From: Agrocybe praecox | Lineage: Eukaryota; Basidiomycota; Agaricomycetes; Agaricales; Agrocybaceae | Reading direction: 5' to 3' | NCBI GenBank assembly: GCA_964017145.1 | Contig: OZ024843.1 | Coordinates: 2,037,001-2,101,000, forward strand | Length of the DNA stretch: 64,000 nt | Shown: in pieces, positions 23,401-35,122 of the stretch | Layout: each line of letters opens with the position of its first letter | Numbering within the stretch: the first letter of the stretch is position 1 | Translations under genes and position numbers: made by a program | The notes under the pieces: model-generated | What the model saw: the letters and a program-made list of their open reading frames with translations, nothing else | What the model was told of the DNA's origin: nothing | The model's database searches: none

Positions 23401-26286
23401 ATTGTTGCCCCTTCCTCTCCTGACGACCAAATGCCTATCATGCTACTTGACGAGAGCCCTAAGCAGGTTGCTGTTAAGCCTCGTAAGTCTATTCAAAACT
23501 TACTTGAACCGAAGTTCATTGTAACACCGCCAACATCACCGCTCGTTATAGCGCGCGACAGTAGCTCTAGTTCACTGACGCGTGAACCATCCACAAAACG
23601 TAGCCATCGACGGAACTCTACCGCTAATTTGTTAACTAGTCCGCCTGTTTCTGGGCCACTTTCACCTCGACAAGGGCCGAGCCAACCTTTATCTCGTACC
23701 ACGCCTACGTCTATCAAGGATTTTGACATCATCAAACCGATCAGTAAAGGTGCTTTTGGATCGGTTTTTCTTGCCAAAAAAAAGGCTACAGGAGATTACT
23801 TTGCTATCAAAGTTTTGAAGAAAGCCGATATGATTGCGAAGAATCAAATTACCAATGTCAAGGCCGAACGCATGATTCTCATGAAACAAGCTGAATCTCC
23901 TTTTGTCGCAAAGCTTTTCTTCACATTCCAGAGCAAGGAAAATTTGTATCTCGTCATGGAATATCTCAACGGAGGTGACTGTGCCGCTTTGATCAAATCC
24001 CTGGGATGCTTGCCAGAAGAATGGACCAAAAACTACATTGCTGAAGTCATTCTAGGACTGGAATATCTTCATCAACGTAATGTAGTTCATCGGTATGCTT
24101 TTTATAAATGGATATGATAAGGATTACTTACTACGCATTTTCTGCAGTGATCTAAAGCCTGACAACCTGCTTATAGACTCGCATGGTCATCTTAAGCTGA
24201 CTGACTTTGGACTGAGTAGAATTGGATTGTTAGGCCGTCAAACTCGCGAGGGTCAACTTAGTCGCCCTTTAACGAGATATAACTCGCGCTCGCGACCGCC
24301 TTCAATGGATTCTGCCTACCTTTCTTCGCCTTTGATATTCCCAGATCCAACCATCGGAGGTTCGTACTTTACCCAGCGGACAAATATGGTTCCTCGTGTT
24401 GGAAACAGCCCTTATCTACCTCCCACAGATGATTATAGCGAGTCCAGCGGCTCGGAGTCTGTATCTGGATTCTACGCCAGGCGTAGCGGAAGACTTGACA
24501 GTCCGCTGCAATCTTTCGCTACAGAGCTTACGACAGATCTCCGCTCGCACTCAAACTCAGGTGGTGGTGGAACTCCTCCTGGCGAGCAGAAATTTGTTGG
24601 CACGCCCGATTACCTGGCCCCGGAAACCATTCTTGGTCTCCGTGGTGACGATGCAGCAGTTGATTGGGTATGTCAGATAATTGGTAGGCTACAACTATTT
24701 CAGCTGATGATTAATGACAGTGGGCGCTTGGTGTTATCACGTACGAGTTCCTTTATGGTATTCCCCCATTCCACGCCGAAACACCGGAAAGGGTTTTCGA
24801 AAACATTCTTTCTGGGCATATTGAATGGCACGAGGAATGGGTCGAGTACTCACAAGAAGCTCGCGATTTCATGAAAGCATTGATGACTCTCGATCCAAAC
24901 GAGCGGCTCGGCTCGGGTGGAGCAGAAGAAGTTAAAGCGCATCCGTTTTTTGCTGGCATTGAGTGGGACAAGGTCACTACAACAGAAGCTGCATTCATAC
25001 CACAGATAACAGATCCCGAATCCACTGATTATTTCGATCCTCGTGGAGCTGTCCCACAACTCTTCCAGGACGAAGATCCAGTCGCTTTGGAAAATCAGTC
25101 GACCCTTGATAGTCCTACTGGGGGGCCAAGCATGCCTCCTCCTTCTATGCCTGTTCCTATTGCAGGAAGAGAAACGCCACTATCTGGTGGTAGTGACGAC
25201 TTTGGTTCTTTCAGTTTCAAGAACCTGCCGGTTTTGAAGCAAGCTAACGACGATGTTATACGCAAGCTCAAGACCGACCAGATGACACCTATTACTCATG
25301 CCTTGACGGAACCTGCAAATTTCCACCAACGCAGGCGCAGCGTGTCTCAGCGTATTAAGAAACCTCCTAGCGTTGTTACTACTATGGAGCCAAGGATGCC
25401 AGCAGGGCCTCCTTCACCAGCCACTTCAACATCATCAATAGCATCATCCCCATCGCGGACCAGTCTTCCGCCGCCCACCCCAGGCAGCGGCGGCAGCCAT
25501 GTACGGAAACCTTCTGAATACGGCGCAGTGGAAAGGTTCAAGCTCAACCATATGGAAGGAGTAGACCGACGCAACTCTATGCCTAGTCGGCTGAGGACTG
25601 CTTCAGTATCAAGCGCCGGGGATGGTTCTGGCTCGGAAACATGGCAATCTGCGGGATATGGGAGTCAGCAAGATTCGAATACTCCTCCTTCCTCTGTTCA
25701 TTCAATCGATTTACGCAAGGGCCCAGACCCATCTGACCGAGTTGTGACCTGCTTGCTTGCCGAAGACAATCCCATTACCGCCAAAATCATTGAAACGTTG
25801 TTGATTCGTTTGGGATGCCGGTGTGTAGTCGTTGCAGATGGCTCCGAGGCCATTAGTGTCGCTATGGGTGACATCAGTAAGTCATTTATTTGTGAATAAA
25901 TTGATCTCTTCTGACTCATCGTTTCATTAGAATTTGACTGTATCCTTATGGACTTGCACATGCCAGTTCGTGAGTAACGAGATTCTCCCCTTTTACAAAT
26001 ATAGTGCACTGACGCCCATTTGTATGTAGTTGACGGTGAAGGTGCTGCTCGGTACATTAGAAGCACGAATGGCAAGAATACGAATACGCCAATTATCGCA
26101 GTCAGTGCATATAGTGGGACAGATCCAAATGACACAAGCAACGTTTTTGCGGCATCTCTCGCGAAACCGCTTCAAAAGGCAGATCTGATAGCGGTGATGC
26201 GGCAGCTGGGGTTCAAGACATCAACGACACAAGGGGGGACGACCCATCCAAAAGTAACGGCCTCTTTGCAAACAATCTCTACATGA
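20424..26286 (+). CDS. RIM15: Rim15/Cek1-type AGC protein kinase with PAS and response-regulator domains
   Basis: Nutrient-controlled serine/threonine kinase (greatwall family) that drives entry into quiescence. Domains in order: Ser/Pro-rich N-terminus; PAS-like region (VELSLDGDHFIWVNHAWRGV, continuing across an intron); C2HC zinc finger (CRICECKIPQWYFEKHSETC); kinase with Gly loop ISKGAFGSVFLAKK, Lys in FAIKVLKK, HRDLKPDN (split by an intron), DFG in LKLTDFGLSR, a roughly 120-residue insert, then GTPDYLAPE; AGC tail; and a C-terminal receiver with acidic pair in LLAEDNP, phospho-acceptor Asp in ILMDLHMPV, Ser in AVSAY and Lys in LAKPL. The long DFG-to-APE insert is a hallmark of this family. 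Introns are near 21999-22052, 24093-24148, 24669-24720, 25876-25930 and 25973-26030. All key residues are present. Confidence 0.92.
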
Positions 26287-26545
26287 CATCTGTACACTTT
26301 TCACGCCCACTTATGTTTTTTTTTGTTCTTTCAGCTTTGTCATTTTAACGCTTTGATATACATTCGTTCTGCACGCATCCCATTCCACATAGCATTTTTT
26401 CTATTCATCATGAGCACTTTTGTAATTTACTAGATACTAGCACTATGCCCCTATTCTGACTGGAGACCTATATTTGAACGTGTGTGATAATTGAGAAACG
26501 CGTGTGTCGTAAATGAGAACCCTTTCTATTCTGTTCGGTGACATT

Positions 26546-29228
26546 ATGGACCGCAGGCCATCTTATGCGACGACAGTAACCACCGACTCCGCCTCAGACC
26601 CAATACTTTCCCCACACGTTCTCGATCCAGACTATGCACCACAGACTGTACATCGTCCTGACTTGTTCTTTCTCAACTCTACAGGCCACATGAATCAGAG
26701 AAAAAATTCATTCTCTCCCCCCGCAGCTTCTTATACTCCCTCGCCTAGTACTAGTATTCTCCCTGGTCAGCTCTATCCGTATCATCAACAAGCTTTTCAC
26801 AATTACACTCCGGCGCCGAGTCAGGTTTATCGCCAAACTCCTCACCCATATGCTCAGGCGATTCCCCATGTCCCACCTTATGATTACAGAAGTCGATCAG
26901 CGACCGTTCCAACTCGCCCTTCACCCCAACCATGGGGTCCACCTCCCCAGCTTCCACCGAAGCCCATTGTTTATCCGCCCATAGAACAATCTACTTTCCC
27001 ACTAAGCCCTCCGAGTCGACCAGCGCTTACGATACAAACACCACCTCCGCGAAGCATTCCTCCGCCGGCGGTAGAATCTGCGTTATCACCGGATGAGGAT
27101 TCCAATGAATTGGCGATGGCGATGGCTCTTTCACAATCCGAATCTCTGGAAAGAAGGCTCCTGGAAGAGAAGTTGGCGGAGAAAGAGGAGGATGATTTGG
27201 CCAAAGCTTTAGCGGCCTCGTTGTTGTCTGAGGCTGATGCCCAACGACGAGATGTGTACGACTATGATCTACCAGGTTCAAGTGCAAGCTCCCCCAGGGT
27301 CCTGACAGGGCCGTCTTCGCCTGTGACTCCTCCAATAGAGTTAGCCGTGGAAAAGACGCCCTCCACAGACCTGTCAGAATCCGACACCACTGAACCACAT
27401 CAACCTGACATTAGCTTCCTTGAATTTGGAAGACATGATAAATGGCGTATACCAGTCATGCCTGGGCAAACCTCAAATGTCGCCCAAGGGAAACCCACAG
27501 CTTCCCCCTCCCCTCCCCCAGTTCAATCAACACTCGAAGTAATCACTAACAATCAAGCCTCGAATAGGCGATTGAGTGTTTCCAGCGCATCTTCTTTACC
27601 ATACACCATGCCCAGTCCTATTTCATCTTCGTTCGCTGCTTCTGGTAGTGGTTCCGGCAATGCAAACATGGAAGAAAGGAATGCAAATCCTGCCCCAGCC
27701 ACAGAGGATGTCTCACAAACAGAAGCGATGCTTGACGAAACTGTTTTGGTCTTCGACGATGAAGCGTATGCACGACAGCTGGCAGCAGAGGAGGAAGAGC
27801 TTGCTAGACAAGAATCCTATTCCATGGACGAGAAACAGAAACTGCATGCAACATTTGTTCAGGAAGGAACATCAGATCATCTTCCACGTTATTCATACAA
27901 TAAACTCTACCAATCACAGCAGCCAATTCCTGCCCCCAATTTCAAATTATATCCAAGTGAAGGACCCAGTCCTCCGATTGCACCACTCATGCCTAGTTCT
28001 GCTAAATCTCATGCGATCTCATACCCAGAAGTCTACCGACAGAATCACGAAACCCCGATAACCAAATCGAAGCCAGAATACACCTCTCCGAATCCATATT
28101 CTTCTGTGGTCTACCCGTCTCTCAGTAAACGTCGCGACACAGAATCCGATGCACACTCCACCTTTAGTTATGACTCGTCTGCGCCGTCGTCTTCCGCTGC
28201 CGATCGACAATATTTGCGCCCAGAATTGGAATGGGAAGCGAATTCCTTACATAGGTCTAACACTTCGACAACCCGTTCAGATGATAGCACAGGGAAGGAA
28301 CACTATCCAGCAACGACTGGGATGATAAATGCGAATCATTTCGTGGACCCGGAACTTCTTTTGGGAGTTTGTACGCCGTACCGATTTTCGTTTATTCCAT
28401 ATGGCTGACAGAAATATTAGCTATTGGATTTGTCCCCCCGGCAATATCTCAACGACTTCTGCCTATGCAGGGTCCTATGCCTAATATTATTTCACTACCG
28501 TATTCTAGGTGCCCACCTCTACATTTACATGCACCTGACTGGCGCCATCTTTTGCGTTTAATGGCCAGGTTGAGTGGAACAAGGATCGAACCAACCATTG
28601 AAGCTGTTACTGTTGCCAAATCAGAGTTGAAATTACGAACTGTTGTGCAATTCGTCAAGGTATGTTGAACCTTTACATTCAAGTTGTAGGGAACTCAGTA
28701 TTTTTGTAGCCTAATCCGACGTCCAGCTCATGGCGTACAATCTTATGGTTTAGCACAGATGTGCCGGTACCTCAGAATGTCCCTGGTGCATCACGGTACA
28801 CTTCAGGAAACCCGAATCTTCTGCCGTGGTCATATACTCTCGTCACAGTACCAAGGCTTTTAGGTGATTCCATGGATACAAACATATCGAAAACATATAC
28901 CATACCTCCTCTAGAAGGCGTTCCTCTACCTACGATACCCATTACCTTTCCAAACTTGGCACTATATCTCCAAGCCGTTTTGGATGTATCGAGAAAGCAC
29001 TCCAGTGACGCCTCCGGTATCGGGAAGCTTGGCAAGATAGTTCAGATGTGCTATCCGAACGTTGAAGCAACTTACTCCGAGTTTGACATCCCAGAGAAAA
29101 CAACAGTTGGCCATCTTTTTAAGCGTGTCATTGGACGCAGCAACAAGGACAAGAAAAAGGGAAAGGCGACCAACAACGAAGAAACCTACCAGCTCGTTAC
29201 TCCCTTCGTACCCGATGAATGGTGTTGA
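26546..29228 (+). CDS. Protein of unknown function with ubiquitin-interacting motifs
   Basis: No family recognised. The protein is about 860 residues: a long Pro/Ser/Tyr-rich N-terminal region, a central acidic helical part and a better-ordered C-terminal region of about 250 residues. Two UIM-like helices are adjacent: NELAMAMALSQSESLERR and EEDDLAKALAASLLSEADA, each with the Ala-x-x-Ser core. A related acidic helix, DDEAYARQLAAEEEELARQ, lies further on. The C-terminal exons (LHAPDWRHLLRLMARLSGTR, then QFVK joined to PNPTSSSW) look conserved and globular. Introns: one near 28371-28420 and one near 28660-28709. Start 26546 (MDRRPSYATT) is preferred to the in-frame ATG at 26513. A role in ubiquitin-dependent sorting is possible but only inferred. 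Confidence 0.75.
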
Positions 29229-30213
29229 TGGATATCCATTCGACGTCCCCAAATCAGTTCCTGCTTCTATCTTCTCTCTACTCTCAGCATCTCCTCCTAC
29301 GTTCTGCACATTCGACATGTAGTACTACTATACCTCATGACCTCTACGCCGCTCGTTTTCGGCAATTGATCTATGTAGATGAATATGGCTTCTTCGATGT
29401 AATTTCCTTAGTTGTATTTGTATACCGAAACTATTAGCTGTAGATTTATAATTATCACTCGACATTTGCTCCCTTTGTAACTTAAGAAGAAGAGGGACCT
29501 AGGTACCTCGGTGCTCCCCAACTTTCGCAGTGATGGTAACACAATGATCTGCGAAACGCGTGGATCCAAATATGGACAGTTGATTGGTTGTTGAGCGCTT
29601 GATGCTGATTTTGCTCTCTACCACCACCACCACTTTATCAAGGACTGCAACCACTCACTCGTGGTATGGGCGTTAATCCTCGCTGTGTCAACTTCCTATT
29701 CTGTATTGGTTAGAAAACCGTTGTCACCGACGTTACAAGGTTCTGCAGACTTGTCGCACTAAAATCATCGTTTTTCGCACCTGGCGTTCGGCACGGCGTT
29801 GGTACTGCTCTTTTTCTTAGGGCTTTTGAAAGATTAGATGGCTTGAAATACTTATTCGCACTCCTACGCGTTGAAACGCTTCCAACGGAAACTTACACTC
29901 CAAAAATACACTCATTTCCCACGAGGAGCAATACGTTTGCGTCTGGATATCCTCAGTCGTTGAGGTATGATTACCAGGCGATCTGGGTTAGGAACATGTC
30001 AATCGATGTCTAACTCGCTCCAATAAAAGTCTGCAAGTCTCTAAAAAGGAAAGCAAGCCGCCTCACAGCCCTGTTTGCGCATATTTGACGACACGCATAT
30101 ACATGCGCGTCGCCCCTTTCTTTCTCTAGCTTACGCTCACCTTCACTGGCTTGTCTTTCTGTACTCAACACGACGCGTCTTGGTCTTGTTCTCTCCAGTC
30201 CTTTCTCATCTGA
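29229..30213. other. Gene-poor interval upstream of the LRR-like gene
   Basis: 985 bp with no supportable coding exon. A short CCA repeat lies at 29621-29633. The true first exon of the downstream gene may be hidden here, because that gene's N-terminus is unresolved. Confidence 0.45.
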
Positions 30214-32180
30214 GTGTTTTCCGCCTGTCGAAAGACGGCGGTTTTCCAGCAAGTCAACAGATCCGCTGATATAATTGTCTTTTCTCCTTCAATAGCCACC
30301 ATAGGTCAAAGACATCAAGCGTTCCTCATAGCGAGAGTTATCCCTCATGGAGAGCAAACGCCACGCTATCGATGTATCGCAGCTATCCATCATCAGTGGT
30401 GCTATGGTACACTTCCGCTCCGTGCAGCAACTCGATTTTTTGCGTTGATCAGGGAGCATGAAAATGCTGAAGTTATCCGTGAAGAAATTTCCTCGATTAA
30501 TGGCTTATACGGGGCCTATGGCAGGGAAGTACCAACAATACCGGCTATCCCTTGTCCCTTTGCTCATTCCTTGTTGTCTTTTGCCTGGTCTACTGACCTG
30601 AGTGACCCATCCAAAGTATACATGGGCTCTACTTTGGACTTGGAAGATTATATGGGCTCATTTGAAGGAGGTGTGCATATAGTTATATTTTCTAATCAGC
30701 CTGCATTTCTCACTATTCATTTGTCAAAGATAATAACGATGGAATTACGATCCTCGATATTACAGATCCAACCTCACCTGGCTACTGCTTCATGACTCGT
30801 GCTTCATCAGTACCAAAATCTGCGAAGGAATATCTTAGAAGATATTACCCAAAACCAAATGTTTTGTCTCCCGAGGAGACTACGAGGGAAGCACATTTGC
30901 AGGATGTCATCCAAGCGTTAGCATCTTTTCCACTCATCCCTATGGGCCACTTGCAAGAAGCTTGGCCTCGCGAATTCGGGGCACCAAAGCCCGGGAAACA
31001 AGAACAACCACAACCACAGGATGAGCCTCCCCAGCGAGTGCCATTATTGGCTGACCTGACTTTCAAGCCAGCATTGGTGCATGCACTTTCTCATGACGAA
31101 GTTGACAAGCTGGAAGCACTGATTTCTACACCCGACAAGGCGGCAGAAACGATCGAAATTCTTCGCGACCAGGACCCCTTTCCTGACATCGCCATCCCTC
31201 TTCTGAAAACGATTGTCAAGGACCTGAAAATGACTTCAATCGACCTATCTCGGTTCCATATATCCGAAGACCAGCTCATAACCATTTTTACTCAACTTGA
31301 ACAATGCTCTGCCTCTGTGGAAACCCTTAACATCTCTCATAATGAACGAATCACCATCCAACTTTTGTTGAGGCTGTTACCTCTTCTACCCAATCTTCGA
31401 CGCCTCATCCTCTTCAAAACCGCAATGATCGATGATGAAATAATGAAACTAGTACAAGAGCGACCGCAAATCCTGGGCCGTATTGAAGGGCTTATTCACC
31501 CTGGATTCCTCCAGCGTCCTGCCATCTTCTCGCCCGCATTCACGCACATCTGTGGATCGAGCCGTCATCTGACTATTCCTGGCGTTTCGATTCCATACTT
31601 CTCCCCTGATCAAATGATACAGATGCTATCGGATTTCTACGAGCACATCATTCATAACCATATGCACGAGTCCGCCTTCCTATCCGAGATATATATGACA
31701 GATATGAGCCAAGCAGCCTTCTGCACTCAGGTACGAAAACCAGGAAAGCTGTGGGGCCAACGTGTTGTGCCATTCTTGCCGCACATTAGTTTGCAAGGGC
31801 GTCAACGGTTCTCGGCGCTGGACAACGAGAAGAGAGAGTATGGTTTTGCCCTCAGGAATGAAGAAGTCTGTCAAGCTTTCGATGATAGCCTGAGGAAGCT
31901 CAGGTCCGATGATGCACTATCCAAAAAGGATTTCGGAAAAGCTCATACAGAGCTCAAGGCGCTGTACGAGGATCGCATGTACCGAACCTACAGCCTTCAG
32001 GATTTCTTCAAACAACTCGAGGCAGAAGGACGTCCAGCCCCTGATCCAGATGCACTAGCCAAGTTGTTCGCTGGTTTCTCCGAGTTGACATCTGGGGAAA
32101 AGGGACTTAAGGTGATGTCCTCAAAAAGTTTTATCGAATATCTCGATGACGCTGAATATCGAATATCTCAATTGCGCTGA
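30214..32180 (+). CDS. Leucine-rich-repeat-like protein of unknown function (5' end uncertain)
   Basis: No named family recognised. Two open frames are joined by a short intron with donor after GSFEG (about 30672) and acceptor near 30739, restoring GDNNDGITILDITDPTSPGY. The N-terminal part has IGQRHQAFLIARVIPHG and RCIAAIHHQWCYG, a pattern that looks like a folded domain. The second exon (30740-32180) holds two or three LRR-like units, for example MTSIDLSRFHISEDQL and VETLNISHNERITIQLLLRL, plus a helical C-terminus ending in DDAEYRISQLR. The first in-frame ATG is 30214, but a 3' splice site at 30295 suggests an upstream exon, so the first 30 residues may be wrong. Confidence 0.65.
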
Positions 32181-32372
32181 AATGCGCATGTCCCTTTTAA
32201 AACGCTTCAAATTTTGACGAGTTCTAAAGCAAAGTCACTATGTTCACCAACGATAGCCTGTAGTGTTCGTGTTATTCTTTTGAAGATCTTATAAAAGCAG
32301 ACATTTTAATACTTTGAATCGTGTAAAATAAATTGTTAGGACAGAAAAAAAAAAGAGCAATAAAGACCTCAC

Positions 32373-33268
32373 TTATGAAAATGATGACTGTTCAGAGATG
32401 TGGACTCTAGAATGTCGAACAATTCTTCTTCTAAGCTCATTCTCCATCCCCTTTTTATCGCGCCGGGTGACTTCGTCCGCTGGACCAAAGCGTTCTGGTG
32501 GCCAAACGATACTAAGCATCTTCGACTCTATGAGACCTCGAGATACCTAATAACAAATCATGCATCGGAAATATATAAACATCAAAGTCACTTACTGGTC
32601 CAAAGTGATTACTGTCATCACTGAGAAAGTGTTCGTCACCTGAGAAATGCATCGAGCGCGTTAGGGAGAGCTTGGGACGAGGAGGCATAGTGTTGTTCTG
32701 ATCCATACCTTCGATCCAAACGTGTCCCTGGGGTACGACCACCTCACGAATAGGGTATGGCGGAAGAGTTTGCACGGTATCTCCCTCCAATGCGACAATC
32801 CGTTTGATTAACATACGTTTCGGGTCTTCAGGGGATCTGTTTTCAAGCACTCTGTCGTGAGAACCCGACATACTTGACGAAAGAAGCGCCGAAAACTTGA
32901 AGGACCACTGACCGAACTACGACGATATCATCTCGTCCATATTCATGCATGACACGAATACCATACTTGCTGAACAGCACGACGTCCTTCCACCGCGACG
33001 AGTCCGGATTGAGAGTGGGCTATATAATCCCTGGGAAGGTCAGTATGTATGTATTGCCAAACGAAGTTGACGAGGTTTTAGGTAAATGAACCTGCATGCT
33101 CCTGCCGCTGACTGTTTTCAGTTGGAAGAAATCAGCGATAACGTAGGCTGTTGGGAGCCAGTAGATGAGGGGCCATGATCTGCGGTATAGCCATGAGCTT
33201 CGTAGAGTCGAAAATAATGAAGTCATGAAGTCATTCAAGAGCCGCAGGCACCCGTCAGCGTCACTCAT
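32373..33268 (-). CDS. IMP2: Mitochondrial inner membrane peptidase subunit 2 (signal peptidase I family)
   Basis: Catalytic subunit of the Imp1/Imp2 complex, which removes sorting signals from proteins reaching the intermembrane space. An N-terminal hydrophobic helix ([17 protein letters not shown]) precedes the catalytic Ser in [15 protein letters not shown]. The Lys of the Ser-Lys dyad lies in [14 protein letters not shown]. The signal-peptidase blocks [20 protein letters not shown] and [20 protein letters not shown] follow, interrupted by introns. The downstream pattern ([12 protein letters not shown]) matches Imp2 better than Imp1. Four or more introns were inferred by frame; the stop is at 32373-32375. 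The C-terminus is about 30 residues longer than in yeast and basic. Assignment to Imp2 over Imp1 is moderately sure. Confidence 0.82.
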
Positions 33269-33492
33269 CCGCGTTACTGTCGCGCTTCGTCACGGTCCAT
33301 GGACCTCAGTCCTTCTATCAAACACATACAATATAACATAGTATCGTAAATTAAGTAGAGTGGAAGGGTAATTACAGATAGTCTAATGCAGATCTCGAAT
33401 ATAAATAATGATACAGAATGGCTTACGTGAATTATAATTTGGTATTAGGACAAGAGTGGTGGTCATAATCGAACGAGCGTCAGAAGAACTTG

Positions 33493-34811
33493 TCAAAAGT
33501 CTTCGGTTAATGTGCTAAATCGTTTGACAGTTAGTATTTTGAACAACCAGTGAATGCCATTACTTACAATAATTTATTAGAGGGGTCAGAGGGACCATCA
33601 GCGAGTATTCCAGCATGGTTAGCTCGTTGGTATTCAGAAACACGTTTTTCGAAAAAGTTGGTCTTTCCTTGCAGAGATATCATTTCCATAAAGTCGAATG
33701 GGTTGGTGGCGTTGTAATGCTTCGTGTTTCCCAGGGACACAAGAAGACGGTCGGCGACAAATTCGATGTACTGGCGCATGAGTTTTGCGTTCATTCCGAT
33801 TAAATCCACGGGAAGTGCATCTATGTGCAGGGACTCGGTTCGTACTAGAATTGCAGATAGAGTGAAAATCGGGCTTACTGGTCAAGAAATCCTTTTCGAT
33901 ATCCACCGCTTCCGTGATTATTCTTAGAATCGTTTTTGGATGGGGTCTGCGGTGCAGATGGGTAAACAGAAGACAGGCAAAATCGGTATGCATTCCCTCA
34001 TCCCGGCTGATTAGTTCATTGGAGAATGTCAGACCCGGCATAAGACCCCTCTTTTTCATCCAGAAGATAGCGGCGAAAGATCCAGAAAAGAATATACCTT
34101 CTACGGCGGCAAATGCGATCAACCTCTCGGCAAATGTAGAGCGCTTATCGGATATCCAACGCATTGCCCAGTCTGCTTTTAGTTTTACACAAGGGACAGT
34201 CTCGATTGCGTTGAAAAGATATTCGCGTTCTTCTGGATCTCTGATGTATGTTTCGATGAGAAGAGAGTAGGTCTCCGAGTGTACATTCTCCATCATGACT
34301 TGGAAGCCATAAAAGGAGCGAGCTTCGGCGATTTGGACCTCGTTAGAGAAGCGTTCGACAAGGTTTTCGTTGACGATACCATCCGAGGCGGCAAAAAAGG
34401 CAAGTACATGGGATATGAAATGGCGTTCGCCTGATGTCAGTCGATCCCAATCCCAAAGGTCGTGTGATAGATCAATTTCTTCCGCAGTCCAGAATGACGC
34501 TTGTGCTTTCTTATAAAATGTCCAAATCTGAGCTTGGTAAGACTCGTGTACTTTCACAAATGGTTTTGTATGGACTGACCTCTGGATATTGAATTGGAAA
34601 TAACACGAAACGGCGCCTGGTAACCTTTAACAAAGGTTCCTCATCTGGGTGAACAATGTCGGTGAGTGACCCATTAAGACGGAGGGGTTGACGAACGTTC
34701 AGGAAGATTGACGTCGCCTACAAACAAATGTCGCGAATCGTCTGGATAGAATGTTTGTTGGTGATCCGGTGCACCAAATTTGATTTTCTTCGTTTCGAGT
34801 TCAGATACCAT
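33493..34811 (-). CDS. Ribonucleotide reductase small subunit, paralog A
   Basis: Supplies the tyrosyl radical for class I ribonucleotide reductase (NDP to dNDP). All visible iron ligands are kept: Asp in AEEIDLS, Glu and His with the radical Tyr in [12 protein letters not shown], Glu in [10 protein letters not shown], Glu and His in [11 protein letters not shown]. The C-terminus, reached through an intron (about 33529-33565), is FTLTEDF, the peptide that binds the large subunit. The start at 34811 gives an N-terminus of only about 38 residues before VGDVNLPE, shorter than paralog B. Codon choice is mixed, unlike the C-ending codons of B. It is divergent from B, 311 bp apart. It is not Rnr4-like, because no ligand is lost. 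Confidence 0.92.
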
Positions 34812-35122
34812 GTAACTTGCAAAAAACTCAGATTCCAGCCTATGGGATTACAAGGGCGTCGAGAAACGTATATTGGAGCCTGGAGAGTGGAGGCCAGGAA
34901 GGAGTAAAGGCGCTAGCAAATTTACTAATCGCGGCGCATATGTCACGTGTGACATCACGTCAGACGCGACGCGATTATTAATTAGTCATTAAGGCAAGCA
35001 AAGGTAAATAACGCGGTCATCATGTTGAAAAAAGAGCCAAACACGACCACACTGACGCGTCCGCTTATATAACTGTAAAACTCTCGCTGTTCTCCTTGCG
35101 CGCGCATATACCTTCCAATATT
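34812..35122. promoter_or_regulatory. Shared divergent promoter of the two RNR2 paralogs with MCB-like sites
   Basis: 311 bp between the two starts. A perfect ACGCGT is at 35055-35060. Related CGCG elements are ACGCGACGCGA at 34964-34974 and ACGCGG at 35011-35016. An E-box CACGTG is at 34944-34949, and a TATATAA is at 35066-35072, oriented toward paralog B and about 50 bp before its ATG. ACGCGT is the MBF/DSC1 site controlling ribonucleotide reductase genes in yeasts; use here is inferred. Confidence 0.6.

Noticed and set aside
28590..28604. Reverse-strand GGTTCGATCC resembling a tRNA B box
   Set aside because: Flanks do not form a T stem, no A box or acceptor stem can be paired, and it lies inside the conserved coding exon of the UIM gene.
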